A DNA stretch of 64,000 nt, taken from assembly GCF_026460885.1 (NCBI RefSeq), contig NZ_JAOVZW010000013.1, positions 124,001-188,000 on the forward strand, read 5' to 3'. Of the stretch, positions 7,036 through 15,340 are shown in pieces (positions within the stretch are counted from its first letter, which is position 1; each line of letters opens with the position of its first letter). The notes under the pieces were generated by a model. It searched no databases and was not told where the DNA came from. It was given only the letters and a program-made list of their open reading frames with translations. The DNA is from Chryseobacterium formosum. GTDB lineage: Bacteria; Bacteroidota; Bacteroidia; Flavobacteriales; Weeksellaceae. The translations under genes were made by a program, and so were the position numbers.

Positions 7036-8274
7036 ATGAGAATATTAATCATAGGTGAAGGTGGAAGAGAATCTGCATTAGCAGCAAAACTTCAGAAAGA
7101 CTCTAGAGTGAGTCATATGTTTTTCGCTAACGGAAACGCAACTACCGATGCAATAGGAAAAAATGTTCATTTATCAGAAATTAAAGAACTTAGAGATTTT
7201 GCAATTAAAGAAAAGGTAGATTTAACGATTGTAGGTCCTGAAGCTCCATTGGTTGCAGGTTTAAAAGATGAATTTAAGAAACACGATCTTAAAGTTTTTG
7301 GCCCGAATCAAAAAGTGGCAAGTCTTGAAGGAAGTAAAGCTTTCTCTAAGAAATTTATGCAGACTTATGATATCAAAACTGCAAAAGCTGTGGTATTTGA
7401 TTCTTATCCTGAAGCAAAAGAATACGTTCAAAATCAACAATATCCTTTAGTTGTAAAAGCAAGTGGACTTGCTGGTGGAAAAGGAGTTGTAATCTGCGAA
7501 ACTTTAGAGGAAGCAGAAGCTACGATTCACGATTTCATGATCAGAAGAATCTATGGTGATGCAGGAATCCGTTTGGTTATTGAAGAATATTTAGAAGGTT
7601 TTGAAGCATCGATTATTGCATTCTCAAATGGTGAAAAAATATTCCCATGTATTGCAGCTAAAGATTACAAAAAAGTAGGAAACGGTGATACAGGTCCAAA
7701 TACAGGAGGAATGGGTTCTGTTGCTCCAAGTCCGGAATTTGCTGAAGAACATTATGTTGATTTCGAAAATAATATTTTGAATCCAACTGTAAAAGGTCTT
7801 AAAGCTGAAGGTTTCACTTTCAAAGGAATGATTTTCTTCGGATTGATGATTACTAAAAACGGAACTTACTTATTAGAATATAACATGAGATTCGGAGATC
7901 CGGAAACTCAGGTTTTGATGGCATTAATGGAAAATAATCTGTTAGATGTTATTAATGACTGTATGGAAGGAAAAGAAATCAAACTTAAATTTAAAGACGA
8001 AAAAGCAGTTTGTCTTGTAATGTGTTCTGGTGGTTATCCTAGAAATATCGAAACCGGTTTTGAAATCACTGGTGAAGAAAAAGTAAGACACAGTCAGCTT
8101 TTATACGCTGGAGCAGTTAGAAAAGCAGATAAAGTGGTTTCCAATGGCGGTAGAGTTTTAAATATCGTGGCAACAGGAGCTACTTACGATGATGCTCGTA
8201 AGAAAGTTTACGAAGACGCAAGTCACGTACATTTCGATTACGGCTTCTACAGAGAAGACATCGGAAAGTTTTAA
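7036..8274 (+). CDS. purD: Phosphoribosylamine--glycine ligase (GAR synthetase)
   Basis: 412 residues. ATP-dependent ligation of glycine to phosphoribosylamine, step 2 of purine synthesis. N-terminal IIGEGGRESALA (the common form is GxGGREHA, so Ser replaces His), then the ATP-grasp region with VVKASGLAGGKGVVIC (about 142-157), PNTGGMGSVAP and EYNMRFGDPETQ (Mg-binding Glu/Asn), and the C-terminal GARS domain. A strong terminator follows, so the block's purM-to-purD part ends here. Confidence 0.96.
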   Translation: MRILIIGEGGRESALAAKLQKDSRVSHMFFANGNATTDAIGKNVHLSEIKELRDFAIKEKVDLTIVGPEAPLVAGLKDEFKKHDLKVFGPNQKVASLEGSKAFSKKFMQTYDIKTAKAVVFDSYPEAKEYVQNQQYPLVVKASGLAGGKGVVICETLEEAEATIHDFMIRRIYGDAGIRLVIEEYLEGFEASIIAFSNGEKIFPCIAAKDYKKVGNGDTGPNTGGMGSVAPSPEFAEEHYVDFENNILNPTVKGLKAEGFTFKGMIFFGLMITKNGTYLLEYNMRFGDPETQVLMALMENNLLDVINDCMEGKEIKLKFKDEKAVCLVMCSGGYPRNIETGFEITGEEKVRHSQLLYAGAVRKADKVVSNGGRVLNIVATGATYDDARKKVYEDASHVHFDYGFYREDIGKF

Positions 8275-8280
8275 TATAAT

Positions 8281-8305
8281 GCCCTGATTTTTCGGGGCTT
8301 TTTTT
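8281..8305 (+). terminator. Intrinsic terminator after purD
   Basis: GCCCTGA / TCGGGGC stem (one T-G pair), TTTT loop, seven T. It begins 6 nt after the purD stop. Confidence 0.85.
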
Positions 8306-8311
8306 GTTAGA

Positions 8312-8426
8312 AGCTATTTCCCGCTTTCCGCTGTATCTTTTTTGTCATTGCGAACAAAGTGAAGCAATCTGTTGAAATTCTCAGCAATCGCAATAACAAA
8401 AAAGGATGTCGCTGCAATCGGGGCTA
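8312..8426. repeat. 115-bp MITE-like imperfect palindrome, copy 2
   Basis: Second copy of the element at 4323-4437, same orientation and length, about 90% identical. It lies 7 bp after the purD terminator and ends 56 bp before the guaA start. A reading frame enters it from guaA, which would give a spurious 41-residue N-terminal extension. Confidence 0.8.
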
Positions 8427-8448
8427 TGGTTTCGGACATTTTTACAAA

Positions 8449-8475
8449 ATCATTTATCAATCATCATTTATCAAT
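8449..8475. repeat. 13-bp direct repeat just upstream of guaA
   Basis: ATCATTTATCAAT occurs at 8449-8461 and 8463-8475, a 14-bp period ending 7 nt before the guaA ATG. Either a slippage product or a tandem protein site. Confidence 0.5.
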
Positions 8476-8481
8476 TATAAA

Positions 8482-10011
8482 ATGAACAACGGTATTATCA
8501 TATTAGATTTCGGATCTCAATACAATCAGCTTATCGGAAGAAGAATCCGTGAGATGGGTGTGTACTCTGAAATTTTACCTTTCAATACACCATTAGAAAC
8601 AATTTTAGAAAAACAGCCAAAAGGAATCATCCTTTCTGGAGGACCAAGCTCTGTGAATGCAGAAAATGCACATTTGGTTGAGAAAGAATTGTACGAGCAA
8701 GGAATTCCGGTTTTAGGAATTTGCTATGGAATGCAGCTAACTGCACATCTTTTAGGCGGAAAAGTACACAAAGGCGTAAAAGGAGAATATGGAAAAGCGC
8801 ACTTGGAAATTGTAAAAGAATCTTCGTTATTAAAAGGAGTTACCGACAATTCTATTGTTTGGATGAGCCACTTTGACGAAGTAGGACAATTACCTGCAGG
8901 TTTTGAGTTGAATGCAAAATCTGGTGTAATTGCTTCAATTTCAAATGAAGATAAAAAAATCTATTGCGTACAGTTCCATCCTGAAGTTTCTCACACAGAA
9001 GAAGGTGGAAAAATGTTGGAAAACTTTGTTTTCGCAATCTGTGATTCAGAGAAAAACTGGAAACTGACCAATTATATCGACAAAACAGTTGAAGAAATAA
9101 AAGAAAGAGTAGGAGATAACAAGGTAATTCTTGGTCTTTCCGGAGGTGTAGATTCTTCTGTTGCTGCGGTTTTAATTCACAAGGCGATTGGTGATCAGCT
9201 TCACTGTATCTTCGTAGACACCGGACTTCTAAGAAAAGATGAAGACGTAAAAGTGATGAAAAATTACGGTGAAAGTTTTAATATGAACATCAAATTAGTG
9301 TATGCGAAAGAAAGATTCCTTTCAAAATTAGCCGGAGTTGATGATCCTGAAACCAAAAGAAAAATCATCGGAAACGAATTTATTCATGTTTTCGACGAAG
9401 AATCTCATAAAATTGAAGGAGCAAAATTTTTAGCGCAGGGAACCATTTATCCTGATGTAATTGAAAGTCAGTCTGTAAACGGTCCTTCAGCGGTAATCAA
9501 ATCTCACCACAACGTTGGTGGACTTCCCGAAGAAATGGAATTTGAATTACTTGAACCTTTAAGAGAATTGTTCAAAGACGAAGTAAGAAAAGTTGGTGAA
9601 GAATTAGGAATTCCTCATAACTTGGTACACAGACATCCTTTCCCTGGTCCTGGATTGGGAATCAGAATTTTAGGTGCTGTAGATGCTGAAAAAGTGAAAA
9701 TTCTTCAGGAAGCTGATGATATTTTCATCGAAGAATTATACAAAAACGATTTGTATGACAAAGTTTCTCAGGCTTTTGTAGTTCTTCTTCCGGTAAAATC
9801 TGTTGGAGTAATGGGTGACGAAAGAACGTATGAATATACTGCCGTAGTTCGTTCTGCAAATACGATTGATTTTATGACTGCAACGTGGAGTAGACTTCCT
9901 TACGAGTTTTTAGATACTGTTTCGAGCAGAATCATCAATGAAGTAAGAGGAATCAATAGAGTAGCTTACGATATTTCAAGCAAGCCACCTGCAACCATTG
10001 AGTGGGAATAA
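8482..10011 (+). CDS. guaA: GMP synthase (glutamine-hydrolysing)
   Basis: The start is set at ATG 8482 (509 residues): MNNGIIILDFGSQYNQLI is the conserved N-terminus, whereas a start at 8359 would read through the repeat element. Glutaminase domain: C81 in GICYGMQ, H166 and E168 in QFHPEVSHT. ATP-pyrophosphatase loop LGLSGGVDSSVAA (about 218-230). The C-terminal dimerisation domain ends in PPATIEWE. Converts XMP to GMP in the cytosol. Physically follows the purine block but is separated from purD by a terminator. Confidence 0.97.
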   Translation: MNNGIIILDFGSQYNQLIGRRIREMGVYSEILPFNTPLETILEKQPKGIILSGGPSSVNAENAHLVEKELYEQGIPVLGICYGMQLTAHLLGGKVHKGVKGEYGKAHLEIVKESSLLKGVTDNSIVWMSHFDEVGQLPAGFELNAKSGVIASISNEDKKIYCVQFHPEVSHTEEGGKMLENFVFAICDSEKNWKLTNYIDKTVEEIKERVGDNKVILGLSGGVDSSVAAVLIHKAIGDQLHCIFVDTGLLRKDEDVKVMKNYGESFNMNIKLVYAKERFLSKLAGVDDPETKRKIIGNEFIHVFDEESHKIEGAKFLAQGTIYPDVIESQSVNGPSAVIKSHHNVGGLPEEMEFELLEPLRELFKDEVRKVGEELGIPHNLVHRHPFPGPGLGIRILGAVDAEKVKILQEADDIFIEELYKNDLYDKVSQAFVVLLPVKSVGVMGDERTYEYTAVVRSANTIDFMTATWSRLPYEFLDTVSSRIINEVRGINRVAYDISSKPPATIEWE

Positions 10012-10033
10012 TTTTGACTTGAATTTTAAATAT

Positions 10034-10064
10034 AAATCCTGCCTTTTACAGGCAGGATTTTTTT
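10034..10064 (+). terminator. Intrinsic terminator after guaA
   Basis: A perfect 10-bp stem AAATCCTGCC / GGCAGGATTT, 7-nt loop, T-run to 10064. It shares its stem sequence with the hairpins at 10630 and 11545. Confidence 0.9.
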
Positions 10065-10071
10065 GTTTTAG

Positions 10072-10079
10072 TATTTTTG
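10072..10079 (+). promoter_or_regulatory. Candidate -7 element for the lipoprotein at 10105
   Basis: TATTTTTG fits TAnnTTTG, 25 nt before the ATG. No -33 match; tentative. Confidence 0.35.
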
Positions 10080-10104
10080 TCATTTAAATCTTTAAACTAT
10101 CATC

Positions 10105-10623
10105 ATGAAAAATATTTTAATTGTAGCCATTTTATTGATATTATCTGCTTGTAATAAGAATCCCGAAATCAATGAAGTTATTAGTCAAAAGAAAATAATT
10201 ACTGAGATTGATAAATTTATTGAAGATTCTAATGCCAAGAAAAAAGTGAAATTTATAATTGTGTCAGGATTTGAAAATCCCGAAAAGAAGCAATTAGATT
10301 TATTGTTCACAAATCAAAAACCTACCATCATTAATGATAATTCACCCAGAGTAAATGATGAAATTAAAAGCCAGAAATATGGATATTTTAAATATAAAGA
10401 TTACGAATTTCTTGTGACTCAGAAGCTTGAAAATATTTTTAAACTGAAATATGAAGATTTTGAAGACATGAAAGAACATTTTACAATAAAAGAACATTCT
10501 CTTTCTAAAGAAGAAGCAATGAAGGAAAAATGGCGAACCATGTATGTAAAGTATGATGAAGCAAAAGACTCTATTGAATTGAGTAATATCTCTGAACTAT
10601 CTTTATCTGATTACTCTAAATAA
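10105..10623 (+). CDS. Hypothetical lipoprotein
   Basis: 172 residues. A lipobox LSAC puts the lipidated Cys at residue 16, so it is a membrane-anchored lipoprotein. The mature part is Lys/Glu-rich and mostly helical at both ends, with a central stretch PTIINDNSPRVNDEIKS and KYGYFKYKDYEFLVTQKLEN. No domain is recognised. Its own promoter-like element and a terminator on each side suggest a monocistronic gene. Confidence 0.75.
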   Translation: MKNILIVAILLILSACNKNPEINEVISQKKIITEIDKFIEDSNAKKKVKFIIVSGFENPEKKQLDLLFTNQKPTIINDNSPRVNDEIKSQKYGYFKYKDYEFLVTQKLENIFKLKYEDFEDMKEHFTIKEHSLSKEEAMKEKWRTMYVKYDEAKDSIELSNISELSLSDYSK

Positions 10624-10629
10624 AAGTAT

Positions 10630-10657
10630 AAATCCTGCCTTTTGGTAGGATTTTTTT
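10630..10657 (+). terminator. Intrinsic terminator after the lipoprotein gene
   Basis: AAATCCTGCC / GGTAGGATTT with a TTTT loop and a seven-T tail. Same stem family as the terminator after guaA. Confidence 0.85.
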
Positions 10658-10690
10658 GTATATTTCAAAGATATATTTTATCACGATTCT

Positions 10691-11518
10691 ATGAAAAATA
10701 AAATTATTGTTCTATTAGTTTTTCTTGTTTTTATTAAAAATTATTCTCAAAAAAGATTTGTATACGAATATAAATTTGTTCCGGATGTTTCAAAAAAAGA
10801 TTCTGTGCTTACAGATTATATGAATTTGGATTCCGATATGAAAAATTCGGTTTTTTACAGTTCATTTAAAAGTGTTTCTGATTCTTTAAGACAGGAAATG
10901 GCAAGTAATAAATCTATAAAGGCAAATTTACCCTACTACAATCCTAATTTGATTTATACCATTACAAAAAACTATTCTAAAAATTCTGTTGCCTATCACA
11001 TCAAAGATAATGGAGTTAAATTTAAATTAACTGAAACAAAACCAATTAATTGGAAGATTTCAAAAGAAACGAAAACCATCAATAATTTAAAGTGTCAGAA
11101 AGCAACAACAGATTTGTACGGTAGAAAATGGGTTGCATGGTTTAGTCCTGAAATCGCCATTCAAGATGGTCCGTATAAATTTAATAATCTTCCCGGTTTG
11201 ATTGTGAAAATTGAAGACACAGAAAAAAATCATTCATTTGAACTTACTGAAATTAAAAATATCAAAAGTTTAAAATTAAGTAACGACTATAAAAATGAGA
11301 AAGAAATCACTCAAAAACAGCTCAATCAATTATTTGATGATCGAGCTAAAAATATAAATTCAAATATTGGCGAAATGTTTGTTCAGCAAAATTCAGTTGG
11401 AATTGTAATGAAAGACGGAAATGTAATTCAACTTGATAGAAGTACAAAAAATGTAGAAAAAGAACTTGAAAATGCCGTGAAGAGAACAAATAACCCGATA
11501 GAATTGGAAGTAAAATAA
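10691..11518 (+). CDS. GLPGLI family protein
   Basis: 275 residues. Signal peptide about 1-20 (IIVLLVFLVFIKNYSQ). The family-defining motif is present as GPYKFNNLPGLIVKIED (about 160-176), preceded by the usual WKISKETKTINNLKCQKATT and a YGRKWVAWFSPEI strand. GLPGLI proteins are exported proteins of Bacteroidota of unknown function; several genomes carry many paralogues. Flanked by two related terminators, so probably transcribed alone. Confidence 0.9.
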   Translation: MKNKIIVLLVFLVFIKNYSQKRFVYEYKFVPDVSKKDSVLTDYMNLDSDMKNSVFYSSFKSVSDSLRQEMASNKSIKANLPYYNPNLIYTITKNYSKNSVAYHIKDNGVKFKLTETKPINWKISKETKTINNLKCQKATTDLYGRKWVAWFSPEIAIQDGPYKFNNLPGLIVKIEDTEKNHSFELTEIKNIKSLKLSNDYKNEKEITQKQLNQLFDDRAKNINSNIGEMFVQQNSVGIVMKDGNVIQLDRSTKNVEKELENAVKRTNNPIELEVK

Positions 11519-11544
11519 AAATTTCACATAGTATTGATCATTTT

Positions 11545-11568
11545 AAATCCTGCCATTTGGTGGGATTT
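11545..11568 (+). terminator. Probable terminator after the GLPGLI gene
   Basis: AAATCCTGCC / GGTGGGATTT, loop ATTT. Third hairpin of this stem family; the T-run is weak (ATTTATTG), so termination may be leaky. Confidence 0.6.
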
Positions 11569-11627
11569 ATTGTTTTCATTTAAAATTGATACAGATACAT
11601 TATAATTATTACAAAATTCAGTGCAAT

Positions 11628-11861
11628 TTAAATACAATATAAAAATTTAAATATTTTATTATTACCATTCAAAAGATAAGAAAGGAATATTGAACCAAAC
11701 ATCAAAAAGTTAACTGCTTGTTTTGTGTAGTTTTCATCAAAAACGGAATAAGAAAAAATGTTGATATTGTGAACAAGATTTTTCCTTAAATCAGAGAAAA
11801 ATAAATTTAACAAAATGACGAAAATAATAGTGAAAATATAAACTAACCTAAGATATTTCAT
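11628..11861 (-). CDS. Possible small two-helix membrane protein
   Basis: 77 residues read from ATG 11861. A hydrophobic segment at about 5-22 (RLVYIFTIIFVILLNLFF) and a second at about 51-64 (FLMFGSIFLSYLLNG) are separated by a polar loop. TATTTTTG, a -7-like element, lies 26 nt upstream on the same strand (11888-11895). It fills an otherwise empty 480-bp gap. There is no recognised family, and very AT-rich DNA makes chance hydrophobic frames common, so this is uncertain. Confidence 0.4.
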   Translation of the reverse strand: MKYLRLVYIFTIIFVILLNLFFSDLRKNLVHNINIFSYSVFDENYTKQAVNFLMFGSIFLSYLLNGNNKIFKFLYCI

Positions 11862-11989
11862 TTGTTTACGGGAATGTTTTTTATTTACAAAAATAGAAAT
11901 AATTTAGCCTATGTTTTAGCTAAACACTGTTTTGACACGCATTTTATATTTTGATAGTTTTTAATTTTACTGACTTGCTCAATATTTTC

Positions 11990-11997
11990 TAAATTTG
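11990..11997 (+). promoter_or_regulatory. -7 element 4 nt before the pheA start
   Basis: TAAATTTG with only CTCT between it and the ATG at 12002. Transcription would begin at or next to the start codon, predicting a (near-)leaderless mRNA. Confidence 0.55.
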
Positions 11998-12001
11998 CTC
12001 T

Positions 12002-12838
12002 ATGAAAATAGCCTACCTCGGTCCACAAGCAAGTTTCACGCAATTGGCGGCATCTCAGATTTTCCCGAATGAAGAATTGGTTCCTCAATCGAGTATTTTA
12101 GATTGTTTCAATGCGGTGAAAAATAATGAAGTTGATAAAGCAGTCGTTCCTTTGGAAAATTCTATTGAAGGAACTGTTTCGATGACTCTCGATTATCTCT
12201 ATGATTTTGAGGTTTTTATTGAAACTGAATTAATTATGCCAATTGCGCATCATTTAATGATTCATCCGAATAACGAGATTTTCGAAAAAATAATTTCTCA
12301 TCCCCAAGCTTTGGCGCAGACTTTTCATTTCAGGTATGACAATTTTAAAGATATTCCGTCGCAGGATTTTAGTTCTACGGCAGCTTCAGCAAAATTGGTT
12401 TCTGAAAATCCACAAGAAAAATGGGCAGCAATTGCGAATCGATATTCAGCAAAATTGTATGGATTGAAGATCATTCAAGAAAATATTCAGGATTTTGAGC
12501 AGAATCACACCAAATTTATTGTGATTTCAAAAAATAAGGAAAATTTACAGCTCGATTTACCAAAAACTTCAGAGAAAACGTCTCTGATTATTACGCTTCC
12601 CGAAGATCAAGCAGGAAGTCTTCATCAGGTGCTTTCCGTTTTTGCATGGCGAAAAATGAATCTCTCAAAAATTGAAAGCCGCACTTTAAAAACCGGTTTG
12701 GGAAACTATTTTTTCTTCATCAATGTTGCCAGTGAATGGCATAACGTTTTGTCACAAAATGCCATCGATGAGATTATTTCATTAGGTTCTAATGTGAAAT
12801 TTTTAGGACATTATAACGAATATGCTTTCTCTGAGTAA
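12002..12838 (+). CDS. pheA: Prephenate dehydratase
   Basis: 278 residues, the monofunctional form without chorismate mutase. Converts prephenate to phenylpyruvate. Periplasmic-binding-like catalytic half (about 1-180) with YLGPQASFTQ, VVPLENSIEG and the NHTKF stretch (the family's TRF catalytic motif, here with Lys). C-terminal ACT domain (about 190-275) with SLHQVLSVFAWRKMNLSKIESR, including the ESR phenylalanine-binding motif, so feedback inhibition by Phe is expected. Single gene with its own promoter. Confidence 0.95.
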   Translation: MKIAYLGPQASFTQLAASQIFPNEELVPQSSILDCFNAVKNNEVDKAVVPLENSIEGTVSMTLDYLYDFEVFIETELIMPIAHHLMIHPNNEIFEKIISHPQALAQTFHFRYDNFKDIPSQDFSSTAASAKLVSENPQEKWAAIANRYSAKLYGLKIIQENIQDFEQNHTKFIVISKNKENLQLDLPKTSEKTSLIITLPEDQAGSLHQVLSVFAWRKMNLSKIESRTLKTGLGNYFFFINVASEWHNVLSQNAIDEIISLGSNVKFLGHYNEYAFSE

Positions 12839-12904
12839 TAAAATTTGGTTTGTTCACAATAATTGCTAAAAATTTTTTAATTTACATCATTAAAATTTTC
12901 ACAG

Positions 12905-13606
12905 ATGATAGATAAATTAAAATCAAAAAGCACAGTTACTGATGAATTGAAATATGTTGCCAAACTTCTAAGCCGGGCAACATTAAGTTTCTTGAAAATC
13001 AATCTTATTGGACAAATTTCAATTGTTGTTTTGTGCATCATTACAATCGTTTTAATTATTGCCCAGACTTTTAATAATGGAGGTGGCCCCGTTCATACAA
13101 GCGGACAAGCTGCCGTTTTGGTTCTGTTTTTAGCAAGACCTATCTCTTTCGGTTTGACTATTTTGACTGTTTTCGGAGCTCCTTTTTTGCTTTTTACATT
13201 AGGGAATAAATATGTGATGACTCGTACCATCAACAGATTGATTGCTGATAAAGGTGAGCAAATACTTTTCCCGATTATTGACAGAATTTTAAATAAAGTA
13301 AAAGCCAATCAGCCTCAACTAATGCAAAGTGGAGTTGATAAAACCAAATTTCAGCTTAAGGTTTTGCAGGAAATCAGAGATTCCAAAGAAAATAAATGGT
13401 TCAAAAAAATTATTGCTTTTGGTTTTAAGAAGGTCGAACTCAATGAAATTGATTTCAGAGACGAGAATGTAAGCTTTACTGAGATTGTAAAGAATAAAAT
13501 TATTGATAAATTAAAAGATATTTCCGAACCAAGCCGACTGTTTTTCTATCTTATTTTGGGATGGCAAACTTTGATTTTATTGTTGACGGTTTTTAAGGTT
13601 ATTTAA
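12905..13606 (+). CDS. Conserved-looking membrane protein of unknown function
   Basis: 233 residues. Three hydrophobic segments: about 35-55 (IGQISIVVLCIITIVLIIA), about 70-100 (VLVLFLARPISFGLTILTVFGAPFLLF region) and a C-terminal one (about 212-232). Between the second and third is a 100-residue Lys-rich cytosolic-type domain with many amphipathic helices. No family is recognised. It precedes the ABC1/UbiB kinase gene by 82 nt on the same strand, so joint expression is possible but unproven. Confidence 0.75.
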   Translation: MIDKLKSKSTVTDELKYVAKLLSRATLSFLKINLIGQISIVVLCIITIVLIIAQTFNNGGGPVHTSGQAAVLVLFLARPISFGLTILTVFGAPFLLFTLGNKYVMTRTINRLIADKGEQILFPIIDRILNKVKANQPQLMQSGVDKTKFQLKVLQEIRDSKENKWFKKIIAFGFKKVELNEIDFRDENVSFTEIVKNKIIDKLKDISEPSRLFFYLILGWQTLILLLTVFKVI

Positions 13607-13688
13607 AATTAACTATCCCTTATATAGGTTAATTATTCTAATAGGAATAATTTTTGAACGTACTTTGCAATTCAATTCATCCTCAATT

Positions 13689-15332
13689 ATGTTCGACAAG
13701 CAACAGCGAAAGCTCAAAAGATCTGCAAAACTGATTTCCGTTTTAAGTAGATACGGATTTAAAGATATGATTGCCAGAATGGGCAAAAAGCATGAAGAAA
13801 GTTTTGTGCAGTCTGACGAAATTATTTCAAAAGGAACCGTTTATGAACGAATTCGTCTCGTTTTGGAAGAATTGGGTCCTACTTTTGTGAAGCTCGGACA
13901 AACATTCAGCAATCGTGAAGATTTGCTTCCGCCGGAACTCATTCAAGAGCTTCAAAAGCTTCAGGATAGAGTAGAAGTGGTGGAAATGAACGTGGAAGAA
14001 ATTCTTGAGAATGAATTTAATATTATTCCGACTGAACATTTCTTAGAAATTAATACTAAACCTTTGGCAACAGCTTCAATTGCACAAGTTTACAAAGCGA
14101 TTTTACTAAATGACGAAGAAGTTATTTTAAAAATTAAAAAACCTGATGTTTTATCAGTTATTGAAGACGATTTATTGCTGATAAAAGATTTGGTTAAATT
14201 AATTTCCACTTATTCTGAAATCGGTTCTAAATTAAATCTGAAACAGGCAATTTCAACTTTTGAAAAATCTTTGCTGGAAGAAGTTTCTCTGGTGAATGAA
14301 AGAAATAATATCAACCAATTTGCTTTAAATTTTAAAAATAATAAAGAAACATACGTTCCGAAAGTCTATGATGAATTTTCCAACAATAATGTTTTATGCA
14401 TGGAATTTATCGACGGAATAAAAGTGACCGATAAAGAAGAACTTCTGAAACACGGTATTGATCCTGTTGTTATTTCTGAAAGAGGTTTGCAGTTGTTTGT
14501 TTCGCAGATTTTAGATTATGGTTTTTTTCATGCTGATCCACATGCCGGAAATATTTTAGTGAAAAAAGACGGTAAAGTAGTTTTCATCGACTTCGGTGCA
14601 GTCGGAAAAATTCAGCCGAATGATAAAGAAATTCTCGAAAGCTTAATCGTGGCTTTTGTTGCTAAAAATTCAAATAAAATCGTTCGTTATCTAAAGAAAA
14701 TGGCGGTAAGCTATGAAATTCCGGATGAAAGAAGATTTGAAAATGATGTGGAAGAAGTCCTTAATTTTGTTCACAGCACTTCTTTGAAAGATATTGATCC
14801 CAACGTAATTATCAATAAAATGAAAGACGTTCTGAAAGATAACAGACTGTATATGCCCGATTATTTTTATCTTTTGTTTAAAGGAATTGGATTAATAGAA
14901 GGTGTTGGAAGAACAATTAATCCGGATTTAGATATTGTAAAAAGTCTTCATCCCTACACTAAAAAAATATTTACAAACAAAATAAGTCCTAAGAAACTCC
15001 TGAAAAAAGGAATGGAAAAGGCAATGACTTTTACTGATAATATTGATGAAATTCCTAAAGAATTGCGTTCTGTACTTCAGAAATTAGATGATAACAGTTT
15101 TACGATTTCAAGTGAAATTAAAAATATTGAAAAGACCAATCAGTTAATTAAATCTAGTATTGTTAATTTGATTTTAGCCATGATTTTGGGAGCAAATATT
15201 ATTGCAACAGCAATCGTTTTTGTTTCAGAATCTGGACCGCAAATTGGAGAAATGTCTTTGGTTGCGATTTTAGGATTTTGCTTTTCGATTTTATTCGTGA
15301 TTATTCTTATGCTGAGAATTACCAGAAAATAA
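13689..15332 (+). CDS. ABC1/UbiB (AarF) atypical kinase family protein
   Basis: The start is placed at ATG 13689 (547 residues) rather than an in-frame TTG 24 nt upstream, which lies in a promoter-like TACTTTG. Family marks: KLGQ (68-71), the Ala-rich loop ATAS (127-130), Lys 148 in VILKIKKP, HADPHAGN (281-288) and the metal-binding DFG (301-303), then two C-terminal membrane helices (about 485-547). UbiB-type proteins are ATPases needed for isoprenoid quinone metabolism; flavobacteria use menaquinone, so the role here is probably quinone or lipid handling at the membrane. Confidence 0.92.
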   Translation: MFDKQQRKLKRSAKLISVLSRYGFKDMIARMGKKHEESFVQSDEIISKGTVYERIRLVLEELGPTFVKLGQTFSNREDLLPPELIQELQKLQDRVEVVEMNVEEILENEFNIIPTEHFLEINTKPLATASIAQVYKAILLNDEEVILKIKKPDVLSVIEDDLLLIKDLVKLISTYSEIGSKLNLKQAISTFEKSLLEEVSLVNERNNINQFALNFKNNKETYVPKVYDEFSNNNVLCMEFIDGIKVTDKEELLKHGIDPVVISERGLQLFVSQILDYGFFHADPHAGNILVKKDGKVVFIDFGAVGKIQPNDKEILESLIVAFVAKNSNKIVRYLKKMAVSYEIPDERRFENDVEEVLNFVHSTSLKDIDPNVIINKMKDVLKDNRLYMPDYFYLLFKGIGLIEGVGRTINPDLDIVKSLHPYTKKIFTNKISPKKLLKKGMEKAMTFTDNIDEIPKELRSVLQKLDDNSFTISSEIKNIEKTNQLIKSSIVNLILAMILGANIIATAIVFVSESGPQIGEMSLVAILGFCFSILFVIILMLRITRK

Positions 15333-15340
15333 TATATTTG

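Noticed and set aside
8359..8481. 41-residue N-terminal extension of GMP synthase
   Set aside because: It is translated from the 115-bp repeat element; the conserved GuaA N-terminus starts at ATG 8482.
13665..13688. TTG start eight codons upstream for the UbiB-family protein
   Set aside because: The TTG lies in a promoter-like TACTTTG; ATG 13689 is the more natural start.
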